From contig NZ_CP144375.1 in assembly GCF_043575855.1 (NCBI RefSeq), positions 124,001 to 188,000 on the forward strand: a DNA stretch of 64,000 bases, read 5' to 3'. How positions within the stretch are numbered: the first letter of the stretch is position 1; each line of letters opens with the position of its first letter. This document shows, piece after piece, positions 57,798-64,000 of the stretch. Under the pieces are notes generated by a model. That model did no database searches. It was not told the origin of the DNA and worked only from the letters and a program-made list of their open reading frames with translations. Source of the DNA: Kutzneria buriramensis. GTDB lineage: Bacteria; Actinomycetota; Actinomycetes; Mycobacteriales; Pseudonocardiaceae. A program made the position numbers and the translations under genes.

Positions 57798-57825
57798 GGA
57801 AACTATGGAAACCGAAATAGTTTCC
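57798..57825. promoter_or_regulatory. Operator-like inverted repeat at the TetR start
   Basis: GGAAACTAT and ATAGTTTCC arms (9 bp, perfect) with a 10-base centre, overlapping the start codon of the TetR gene. It lies between it and the divergent dehalogenase and is a likely self-operator. Confidence 0.6.
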
Positions 57826-58428
57826 GCAGTTTCCGAGGATCCGCGCGGCGCCGACGACCCACGCTGGGCGGTGATCGTCGAGGCGGCCGGACGGCTGTTC
57901 CTCGCCCCCGGCCCCGGCCGGGTCGGCATGGACGACCTGGCCCGCGAGCTCGGCATGAGCAAGAAGACGATCTACCGGCACTTCCCGGACAAGCACAGCC
58001 TGATGACGGTGGTGCTGGACCGGCAGTTCGCCGTGATCGAGCGCGCGGTGGCGGCGGCGGCCGCGGAGACGGTCGACCAGCCGTTCGGCGAGCAGGTGCG
58101 GCAGTTCCTGATTGCCGCGTGCGGCGGGCTCGACCAGATCGGCGCGGCCCAGCTCGCCACCGGACGCGGCGACGCGGTCCTGCGCCGACACGTGGAGCAG
58201 CGCATCGACGCCGTCGTCTACCAGCGGCTCGACGAGCTGTTCCGGGACGGGCACGAGCGCGGGCTGCTGTCCGCGCCGCCCGAGTTGCTCGGCGAGATCA
58301 CCCGGGGCGCGGTGGAGCGACTGCTCAACTCGCAACTCCCCCGCCGACTCGACTGCACGGCCGCCGATCTGCTGCGGGCGACCGTCGACACGGTGCTCCA
58401 CGGGGCGATCCGCCCCGGCACCGACTAG
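57805..58428 (+). CDS. TetR-family regulator
   Basis: A 207-residue TetR repressor. The N-terminal HTH is in DDLARELGMSKKTIYRHFPDKHSL (about residues 42-65 of this frame). The C-terminal part is the ligand-binding domain (LDRQFAVIERAVAAAAAE, then EQRIDAVVYQRLDELF). Three starts fit the frame, 57769, 57796 and 57805; I take ATG 57805, noting that a perfect inverted repeat overlaps it. The TetR family usually regulates nearby genes, here the SDR-led operon to the right, which starts 12 bp after its stop, and perhaps the divergent dehalogenase. Confidence 0.9.
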   Translation: METEIVSAVSEDPRGADDPRWAVIVEAAGRLFLAPGPGRVGMDDLARELGMSKKTIYRHFPDKHSLMTVVLDRQFAVIERAVAAAAAETVDQPFGEQVRQFLIAACGGLDQIGAAQLATGRGDAVLRRHVEQRIDAVVYQRLDELFRDGHERGLLSAPPELLGEITRGAVERLLNSQLPRRLDCTAADLLRATVDTVLHGAIRPGTD

Positions 58429-58440
58429 GAGGAAAGACTC

Positions 58441-59190
58441 GTGACTGGGGACAGGGTGGCGCTGATCACCGGCGCCAGTAGCGGAATCGGGGCGGCGACG
58501 GCACGTCTGCTGGCCGCCCGGGGAATGCGGGTGGTGGTCAACTACCTGCGCAGCGAGGCGGCGGCCAAGGAAGTCGTGGCCGACATCGAGGCCGCCGGCG
58601 GCGAGGCCATGGCCGTGCAGGCCGACGTACGCGAACCGGCGGCGGTCGCCGGCCTGCTCGACCAGGTGCGACGGGTCTGGGGCGACGTGGACGTGCTCGT
58701 GCACAACGCCCTCACGCCGTACGCCATCAAACCGTTCCAGGACATGACGTGGGACGAGCTGGGCGGCAAGGTCGACGACGAGATGCGCGCCGCGTTCACC
58801 GTCACCAAGGCCGTGCTGCCGGGCATGACCGAACGGCGGTCGGGGCGGATCATCTACCTCGGCACCGGTCTGAGCCGCCGGCCTCGGGAGGGCATGATCG
58901 CGCTGGGCACGGCCAAGGCCGCGCTCACGCAGTTCGCCCGCTATCTCGCCCAGGAGTTGGGCCCGCAGGGCATCACGGTCAACGTCGTCGAGCCCGGTCC
59001 GGTGGCGGAAACCCGGATCTCGCACGTGCTCGACGGGGAGCAGGCGCAACGTCAGATCGCGGCGACCCCGCTCGGGCGGCTGGCCCTGCCCACCGACGTC
59101 GCGCAGGCGGTCGCCTTCTACGCCGGCGAGGACAGCTCCTTCATGACCGGCACCACTGCGGCGGTCAACGGCGGGATGGCGATGTACTGA
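58441..59190 (+). CDS. Short-chain dehydrogenase/reductase (FabG-like)
   Basis: A 249-residue classical SDR. The cofactor motif is TGASSGIGAAT. A variant active site is seen: the usual Ser is replaced by the segment YLGTGLSRR and the Tyr-x-x-x-Lys is not obvious (MIALGTAKAALTQF has Gly-Thr-Ala-Lys, so the Tyr is missing). That suggests altered or lost catalysis. GTG 58441 has GGAGG 8 bases before. It begins an operon with a THI5-like protein, an NAD-binding protein and a nitroreductase. Confidence 0.85.
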   Translation: MTGDRVALITGASSGIGAATARLLAARGMRVVVNYLRSEAAAKEVVADIEAAGGEAMAVQADVREPAAVAGLLDQVRRVWGDVDVLVHNALTPYAIKPFQDMTWDELGGKVDDEMRAAFTVTKAVLPGMTERRSGRIIYLGTGLSRRPREGMIALGTAKAALTQFARYLAQELGPQGITVNVVEPGPVAETRISHVLDGEQAQRQIAATPLGRLALPTDVAQAVAFYAGEDSSFMTGTTAAVNGGMAMY

Positions 59191-60062
59191 TGCTCTCCAT
59201 CGATCTGGCCTACGTCGGACGGGGCCTGCACGAGGAACTGGCTGCCTACATCGCCGACCAGGAAGGGTTCTACGAGCAAGAAGGCGTCCGTGTCGCGCTG
59301 CGGGACGGCCGCGCCTGGGACGAGGAACGGCTGCGCCGCGGCGCCACCATCGGCCTCGGGCGCGCGCTGCTGTCCCGGCTGACCGGCGGCGTTCCCTGGG
59401 TCGCGCTCAACGTCAACACCGATCGCCCCCTGTTCTGGTTCCTCGCCCGACCGGAGCTGACGTCACTGCACGACCTCGCCGGACGGAAGCTGGCGGTGCA
59501 CGCGCCGCGCACCGCGCCCGGCTGCTTCGCCCGAATCGTGTTGCGCCGCAACGGTATCGACCCGGACCGCGACGTCGACACGATCGTCCGCTCCCCCGGC
59601 GACTACGGCATGGACCTGCGTCGGCTGCGCGACGGCACCATCGACGCCGCCTACGTCGGCAGCACGATGGCGCCCGAAGCGGTCGCCGCGGAGAACGGGT
59701 GGCGAGTGCTGGCCTGGGTCGGCGACCACTTCCAGATCCCGACCGTCGGCGTTGCCGTCGATCCAACCCATATCGCGCCGGACGACCCTGCGGTGCAGGC
59801 GGTCGTGCGAGCGCACCGACGGGCGCTCCGGGTGATTTCTGCCGATCCAGTGACGACGGTCCGGCACATGCGGACGTTCCTCGGCGGGCAGACGACTGAC
59901 GAGATCCGCGCCCATTACAAGACGTTCATCGCGCCGTACTTCACCACCGACGGCCAGGCCGACCTCGCCGTCGGCGACGCCGCGATCACCGCGGTCGCCG
60001 CCGAGCTCGGCGTGCCCGCCACCGTCACCGCGGCCGACTTCTACCGGAAGGACCAGCCATGA
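59190..60062 (+). CDS. THI5/NMT1-like substrate-binding-fold protein without signal peptide
   Basis: A 290-residue protein with the periplasmic-binding type 2 fold of the NMT1/THI5/SsuA group: VGRGLHEELAAYIADQEGFYEQEGV, then SLHDLAGRKLAVHAPRTAPG, and RSPGDYGMDLRRLRDGTIDAAYVG. Members bind thiamin precursors, nitrate, sulfonates or phthalates. No signal peptide is present and no transporter genes follow, so it may be a cytosolic enzyme or binding protein. It overlaps the SDR stop by one base (TGATG) and the next gene by ATGA. Confidence 0.82.
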   Translation: MLSIDLAYVGRGLHEELAAYIADQEGFYEQEGVRVALRDGRAWDEERLRRGATIGLGRALLSRLTGGVPWVALNVNTDRPLFWFLARPELTSLHDLAGRKLAVHAPRTAPGCFARIVLRRNGIDPDRDVDTIVRSPGDYGMDLRRLRDGTIDAAYVGSTMAPEAVAAENGWRVLAWVGDHFQIPTVGVAVDPTHIAPDDPAVQAVVRAHRRALRVISADPVTTVRHMRTFLGGQTTDEIRAHYKTFIAPYFTTDGQADLAVGDAAITAVAAELGVPATVTAADFYRKDQP

Positions 60063-60793
60063 AGATCGCCGTCATCGGCACCGGACTCATCGGCTCCCAG
60101 GTGGTCAGCGATCTGACCGCGGCCGGCCACGAGGCGACCGGTCACTCCCGCTCCACCGGCATCGATCTCCTCACCGGAGCCGGGCTCGACGACGCGGTGC
60201 GCGGCGCCGAGGTCGTGGTCGACGTGAGCAACTCGCCCACGTTCGACGACGCCTCGCTCGACTTCTTCCGCACGTCGGTGACCAATCTGCTGGCGGCGGC
60301 CGAGGCGGCCGGCGTGCGGCACATCGTGGCGCTGTCGATCGTCGGCGTCGACGAGGTGCCGGACATGGCGTACTACCGGGCCAAGACGCTGCAGGAAGAG
60401 TTGGTGAAGGCCGGCCCGATCCCGTACTCGATCGTCCGCGCCACACAGTTCATGGAGTTCGTCGGCCCGTCGATGGAGTGGACCACCGAAGGGGATGTCG
60501 TGCGCCTGCCCGCTACGCCGATCCAGCCCATCAGTTCGGCCGAGGTCGCCGCGGCGGTGGCTGGTGTCGCGGCCGGCACGCCGCTCCAGGGCACGCGGGA
60601 GATCGCCGGTCCCGAGGTGTTCACTTTGGACGAATTGGGCCGTATCACGCTGGAGGCGACCGGGGACAAGCGTCACGTCGTCACCGACGCGAGCGCGGGG
60701 CTTTTCGCTCTGGTGAAGGGCGATGCGCTTGTGCCACGGGATGGGGCGTCGTTGGCCAGCACCCGCTACCGCGACTGGCTGCGGTCGCGCTGA
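60059..60793 (+). CDS. NAD(P)-binding atypical SDR (NmrA/YbjT-like)
   Basis: A 244-residue Rossmann-fold protein. The N-terminal motif is IAVIGTGLIGSQV, followed by DVSNSPTFDDAS and HIVALSIVGVDEVPDMAYYRAK, where the Tyr-x-x-x-Lys-like YYRAK is placed as in NmrA/SDR-a5 proteins. The second half is a smaller substrate domain. The ATG overlaps the upstream stop. It may act as a reductase or redox sensor; without a defined substrate I keep the call general. Confidence 0.85.
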   Translation: MKIAVIGTGLIGSQVVSDLTAAGHEATGHSRSTGIDLLTGAGLDDAVRGAEVVVDVSNSPTFDDASLDFFRTSVTNLLAAAEAAGVRHIVALSIVGVDEVPDMAYYRAKTLQEELVKAGPIPYSIVRATQFMEFVGPSMEWTTEGDVVRLPATPIQPISSAEVAAAVAGVAAGTPLQGTREIAGPEVFTLDELGRITLEATGDKRHVVTDASAGLFALVKGDALVPRDGASLASTRYRDWLRSR

Positions 60794-60795
60794 TC

Positions 60796-61461
60796 ATGGA
60801 CGTGTATGAGGCCGTGCGCAGCCGCCGGGCGGTGCGCGCTTTCAGCGACCGGGTTGTTCCCCGAGAGACTTTGGAGCGTGTGCTGACCGGCGCTGCGTGG
60901 GCTCCCTCCGGGTCGAACCTCCAGCCGTGGAACATCTTTGTGGTGACGGGCGCGCCGTTGGCGGATTTGAAGAAGCGGTGCGCCGAACGGCTGGCGGCGG
61001 GCGATGCTTGGGACGAGCCGGAGTACGAGATGTATCCGGCAGAGTTGAAATCCCCTTACCACGAGCGCCGGTCCGAGTTCGGTCGGCAGCGCTACGGGGC
61101 GCTCGGTATCGCTCGGGACGACTGGGAGGCACGGCAACGGGCTGCCAGTGACAACTGGGCGGCGTTCGGCGCTCCGGCGGCGTTGTTCTGTTATGTGGAC
61201 CGGGGAATGTGCCGTCCACAGTGGTCGGATCTCGGTATGTACCTGCAGACGGTGATGCTGCTGTTGCGGGCCGAGGGGTTGCACAGCTGCCCGCAGATGG
61301 CTTGGGCGAAGCTGCACCGGACGGTCGGCGAGGTGCTGTCGCCGCCGGCTGAGCTGATGCTGTTCTGCGGCATGTCCATCGGGTACGAGGATCCGGCGGG
61401 GAGCCAGGATCGGGTCGGGCGGGCAGGGCTGGCGGAGACCGTCAGGTTCGTCGACGGCTGA
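60796..61461 (+). CDS. Nitroreductase-family flavoprotein
   Basis: A 221-residue FMN-dependent nitroreductase. The first helix has RRAVRAFSDR, the flavin-binding segment is WAPSGSNLQPWNIFVV, and the C-terminal part is QTVMLLLRAEGLHSCPQMAW followed by MSIGYEDP. In relatives it reduces nitro compounds or quinones with NAD(P)H. ATG 60796 follows the preceding stop by 2 bp. It closes the TetR-led operon and converges with the GlxA-type regulator. Confidence 0.92.
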   Translation: MDVYEAVRSRRAVRAFSDRVVPRETLERVLTGAAWAPSGSNLQPWNIFVVTGAPLADLKKRCAERLAAGDAWDEPEYEMYPAELKSPYHERRSEFGRQRYGALGIARDDWEARQRAASDNWAAFGAPAALFCYVDRGMCRPQWSDLGMYLQTVMLLLRAEGLHSCPQMAWAKLHRTVGEVLSPPAELMLFCGMSIGYEDPAGSQDRVGRAGLAETVRFVDG

Positions 61462-61480
61462 CGGCCGGAACGACGGCGCG

Positions 61481-62428
61481 TCAGGCGGAAAAGGAGCGGC
61501 GGTAGTCGGTGGGGGTTACGCCGATGACGCGTTGGAAGTGGTGGCGAAGCAGGGCGGGGGTGCCGAAGCCGGCCAGCCGGGCGATCTCGTCGATGCTCAG
61601 GGCGCTCTGCTCCAGCAGGGTACGGGCGTGCAGCACCCGCTGGGTGGTGAGCCAGCGGTGCGGGGTGGTGCCGGTCTCGGCGACGAAACGCCGGGCGAAG
61701 GTGCGCTCGGACATGGCGGCGCGGTCGGCGAGCTCGGCGACGGTGTGTTCCTCGGTGAGGGTCTCCAGCATCCACAGCAGCACGGGCTGGAGGCTGTCGG
61801 CGGTGCACTCGGGCACCGGCATCTCGACGAACTGGCGCTGACCGCCCTCGCGCTGCGGCGCCACCACCATGCGACGGGCGATGAGGGTGGCGATGCGGGC
61901 GCCCAGTTCGCGGCGGACGATGTGCAGGCTGGCGTCGATGCCGGCGGCGGTGCCGGCGCTGGTGATGAGGTTGCCGTCGTCGACGTACAGCACATCGGCG
62001 TCGACGCGGGCCTTGGGGAAACGGCGCTGGAACTCCTCGGCGTACCGCCAGTGGACGGTGCACGGGCGGTCGTCCAGCAGACCGGCCTCGCCGAGGAGGA
62101 AACCGCCGCTGCACACGGAAAGCACGGCGGCGCCACGAGCGGTGGCCTCCTGCAGGGCGTCGAGCACGGCCGGCGGGTACTCGGGGCGGATGGTGCACGC
62201 GGGCACGGCGACCAGGTCGGCGGCGACGAGGTCGTCCAGGGAGCGGTCCGGCGTCAGCGTGACGCCGACGCCGGTCCGAACGGGCTCGCCGGGCCGCTCG
62301 GCGCAGACCCGGAAGTCGAACGGCGGCACGCCGTCGTCGGTGCGGTCGACGCCGAACACCTCGCACACCACACCGAACTCGAACGGCGCCATACCGTCCA
62401 CGACCAGCGCGGCGACGGACCTCAACAT
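61481..62428 (-). CDS. GlxA-family transcriptional regulator (DJ-1/PfpI + AraC)
   Basis: A 315-residue regulator. Residues 1-185 form a DJ-1/PfpI-like domain, with the Cys in the nucleophile elbow SVCSGGFLL. The AraC-type helix-turn-helix follows at 215-315 (AELADRAAMSERTFARRFVAETG, then SIDEIARLAGFGTPALLRHHFQRVIG). GlxA relatives respond to small metabolites and usually activate a neighbouring operon. The start is ATG 62428. It is divergent from a small predicted gene, and the space between holds three copies of TGGCAGG, likely its binding sites. Confidence 0.9.
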   Translation of the reverse strand: MLRSVAALVVDGMAPFEFGVVCEVFGVDRTDDGVPPFDFRVCAERPGEPVRTGVGVTLTPDRSLDDLVAADLVAVPACTIRPEYPPAVLDALQEATARGAAVLSVCSGGFLLGEAGLLDDRPCTVHWRYAEEFQRRFPKARVDADVLYVDDGNLITSAGTAAGIDASLHIVRRELGARIATLIARRMVVAPQREGGQRQFVEMPVPECTADSLQPVLLWMLETLTEEHTVAELADRAAMSERTFARRFVAETGTTPHRWLTTQRVLHARTLLEQSALSIDEIARLAGFGTPALLRHHFQRVIGVTPTDYRRSFSA

Positions 62429-62443
62429 GCGGCGAAGTCTACC

Positions 62444-62489
62444 TGGCAGGATTTTGTGCAACAACGTCTGACCTGCCACTGTTGGCAGG
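62444..62489. promoter_or_regulatory. TGGCAGG half-sites between glxA-like and the small gene
   Basis: A direct TGGCAGG at 62444-62450, then CCTGCCA-CTGT-TGGCAGG (62472-62489), a 7-4-7 inverted repeat. Probable operator of the divergent AraC-type regulator. Confidence 0.55.
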
Positions 62490-62515
62490 ATTTATCTCAG
62501 CGCACACTTCTAGCC

Positions 62516-62686
62516 ATGACGAACCACTTCACCCAGCGCCTGCGCAACGCCCTCCGCCGCGGACCGTCGATGCCGCACTCCCGCCTCTACGGCAGCACCG
62601 ACATCGAGGACCGCGACCTGGCCCGGGTCCTCGCGGACCTGCGGGTCACTCCCCCTCAGCGAGGAGCTCACGCACGAGAGGAATGA
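62516..62686 (+). CDS. Possible small basic protein
   Basis: A 56-residue frame starting at ATG 62516, divergent from the GlxA-type regulator and downstream of its operator-like repeats, which is the main argument for it. The first 20 residues (MTNHFTQRLRNALRRG) are basic and helix-like. The end overlaps the 3' end of the LLM oxidoreductase gene on the other strand by 41 bp. No ribosome site is clear and no homologue is recognised, so it could also be a chance frame. Confidence 0.4.
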   Translation: MTNHFTQRLRNALRRGPSMPHSRLYGSTDIEDRDLARVLADLRVTPPQRGAHAREE

Positions 62687-63686
62687 CCTTCGTCCCGTAG
62701 AGCTCCAGGTTCCGCATGGCGTGCTCGTGCGGGATGGTCCCGTTCGAGTACTTCAGGTCGAACCGTTGCACGCCAAGGGTCTTGACCGTGCGGGCGATCT
62801 TGCGGGCGACGGTCTCGGGCGCGCCGATGTACTGCGAGCCGTGCGCGATCTCGCCGTCGTACTGGGCCCGGGTCATGGGCGGCCAGCCCCGCTCGCGGCC
62901 GATCCGGTCGTGCATCGCCCTGCTGTGCGGCCACACCAGGTCGGCGGCCTCCTGGTCGCTGTCGGCGACGAAGCCGGGCGAGTGCACGGCCACCGGCAGT
63001 TTCTCCAACTCCAACTGCTTCAGCGCCCGGTGGTAGAGATCGACGTACGGGGCGAACCGCGCCGGGTCGCCGCCGATGATCGCCAGCGTCAGCGGCAGGC
63101 CGTAGCTGGCGGCGCGGACGACCGACTCGGGGCTGCCGCCGACGCCCACCCAGGTGGGGATGCGGCCGCGCTCCGTCTTCGGGAACACGTTCGCGCCCTC
63201 CAGCGGCGGCCGGACGGTGCCCTGCCAGGTCACCGGCTCCTCGGTGAGCAGGTGGGCCATCAGGTCGATCTTCTCGGTGAACAGCTTCTCGTAGTCGGCC
63301 AGGTCGTAGCCGAACAGCGGGAACGACTCGGTGAACGAACCGCGGCCCAGCGTGATCTCGGCCCGGCCGTTGGACACCGCGTCCAGCGTGGCGAACCGCT
63401 CGAACACGCGGACCGGGTCGTCCGAGCTGAGCACGGTGACGGCGGTGCCCAGCTTGATCCGCTCGGTGCGGCCGGCGATCGCGGCCAGCACCACCTCGGG
63501 GGCGGAGACGGCGAAGTCGTCGCGGTGGTGCTCGCCGACCCCGAAGTAGTCGATGCCGACCTGGTCGGCCAGCACGGCCTCCTCGACGACGTCGCGCAGC
63601 ACCTGCGCGTACGACTTGCGGTTCCCCTCGGCGTCGACGGTGACGTCGCCGAAGGTGTCCACCCCGAACTCCACGGGTGCAGTCAT
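62646..63686 (-). CDS. LLM-class flavin-dependent oxidoreductase
   Basis: A 346-residue luciferase-like monooxygenase fold protein. Motifs are GVGEHHRDDF at the second strand, TAVTVLSSDDPVRVFERFATLDAVSNGRAEITLGRGSF-type barrel core, and IPTWVGVGGSPESVVRAA later. It uses reduced FMN or F420. ATG 63686 is preceded by AAGGG and overlaps the MarR stop by one base; the GTG at 63689 is also possible. The partner regulator upstream probably controls it. Substrate unknown. Confidence 0.9.
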   Translation of the reverse strand: MTAPVEFGVDTFGDVTVDAEGNRKSYAQVLRDVVEEAVLADQVGIDYFGVGEHHRDDFAVSAPEVVLAAIAGRTERIKLGTAVTVLSSDDPVRVFERFATLDAVSNGRAEITLGRGSFTESFPLFGYDLADYEKLFTEKIDLMAHLLTEEPVTWQGTVRPPLEGANVFPKTERGRIPTWVGVGGSPESVVRAASYGLPLTLAIIGGDPARFAPYVDLYHRALKQLELEKLPVAVHSPGFVADSDQEAADLVWPHSRAMHDRIGRERGWPPMTRAQYDGEIAHGSQYIGAPETVARKIARTVKTLGVQRFDLKYSNGTIPHEHAMRNLELYGTKVIPLVRELLAEGE

Positions 63687-64000
63687 CACTTTCCCTTCGC
63701 GCCCAGGAGGTTGGCCTCCAGGCGGGCCAGCACGGCGCGGGCGGCGCCGTCGTCCGATTCGTCGAAGCCGGCCGTGGTCAGCTCCTCAAGCCGCTGCCAG
63801 ACGCGTTCCACCTCGGGTCGCAGCGCCTGACCCGCCTCCGTGGCGTGCACGACCACCACGCGACGGTCGTCGGCGCTGTGCTCGCAGCGCACGAAGCCGG
63901 CGCGTTCGAGCCGCGACACGGTGCGGGTGATGGTCGCCGAGTCGGAGCCCAGCATCCGCACCAGGTCGGCCTGGCGCTGCGGGCCGTTGTCCCACAGCGA
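63686..64000 (-). CDS. MarR-family regulator, N-terminus outside window
   Basis: A winged-helix regulator with the 5' end cut off by the window edge. The frame continues upstream of the first ATG (63961) with LWDNGPQRQADLVRMLGSD, the start of the MarR recognition region, so it is longer than the ATG suggests. Next come ATITRTVSRLERAGFVRCEH, SADDRRVVVVHATEAGQAL and the C-terminal dimer helix. It overlaps the LLM oxidoreductase start (TGATG), so both are in one operon. Confidence 0.9.
   Translation of the reverse strand, partial: SLWDNGPQRQADLVRMLGSDSATITRTVSRLERAGFVRCEHSADDRRVVVVHATEAGQALRPEVERVWQRLEELTTAGFDESDDGAARAVLARLEANLLGAKGK

Overview
The window is a GC-rich, densely packed stretch of an actinomycete chromosome. 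GTG and TTG starts, ATGA/GTGA overlaps between neighbouring genes, Tat and lipoprotein signals, and several -10-like hexamers (TANNNT) placed 6-7 bases before a start codon (leaderless transcription) all fit this. The gene content (Pls-type poly-amino-acid synthetase, RppA-type polyketide synthase, Amycolatopsis-like N-acylamino-acid racemase, many P450s and one-component regulators) suggests a Streptomyces- or Pseudonocardiaceae-like soil organism, but no rRNA or other phylogenetic marker is present to fix the genus. I see no tRNA, rRNA, CRISPR array, transposase or integrase.

Layout. 1-5 kb: the end of a fatty-acyl-AMP ligase, translationally coupled to an unusual 1110-residue protein that joins a FAD oxidoreductase, a carrier protein, a thioesterase and a cytochrome P450, then a P450-like protein without the haem site. 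5-9 kb: membrane protein, beta-lactamase-fold hydrolase, DUF4180, alpha/beta hydrolase, excisionase-type regulator and a secreted protein. 9-13 kb: NSAR/OSBS racemase with its GNAT partner, a small Cys-rich protein, a P450 and a cold-shock-domain protein. 13-18.8 kb: GH3 glycosidase, a large protein with a degenerate P-loop, and a frameshifted ABC-ATPase remnant. 18.9-24.1 kb: a Pls/PosA-type synthetase coupled to an M1 aminopeptidase, facing a PaaK-like ligase and an overlooked 23-residue peptide gene.

26.7-32.8 kb: an HxlR regulator, RppA (tetrahydroxynaphthalene synthase), an aldo-keto reductase, an NTF2-fold protein, then a Tat-exported laccase-like multicopper oxidase and a CopZ-like copper chaperone. 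The order polyketide synthase, reductase, NTF2-fold protein, laccase recalls the fungal DHN-melanin pathway and is the most interesting system I can propose here. 32.9-34.9 kb: a membrane Ser/Thr kinase. 34.9-44.5 kb: a purine catabolism island with a PucR regulator, a perfect 16-bp palindrome, a three-subunit xanthine dehydrogenase interleaved with an 8-oxoguanine deaminase, guanine deaminase, purine permease and XdhC. All enzymes converge on urate; no uricase is in the window.

44.5-57.7 kb: an orphan sugar-binding lipoprotein, a divergent MFS/MarR pair around an 11-5-11 operator, a cyclopropane-synthase operon, a Cys/His-rich unknown, a membrane Fe-S reductase, an NLP-type secreted protein, DUF6630, an O-methyltransferase, a VanY-like peptidase, and a haloalkane dehalogenase coupled to a sigma factor. 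57.8-64 kb: a TetR-led operon (SDR, THI5-like protein, NAD-binding protein, nitroreductase), a GlxA-type regulator with repeated TGGCAGG sites, and a flavin monooxygenase with the end of a MarR regulator that runs off the window.
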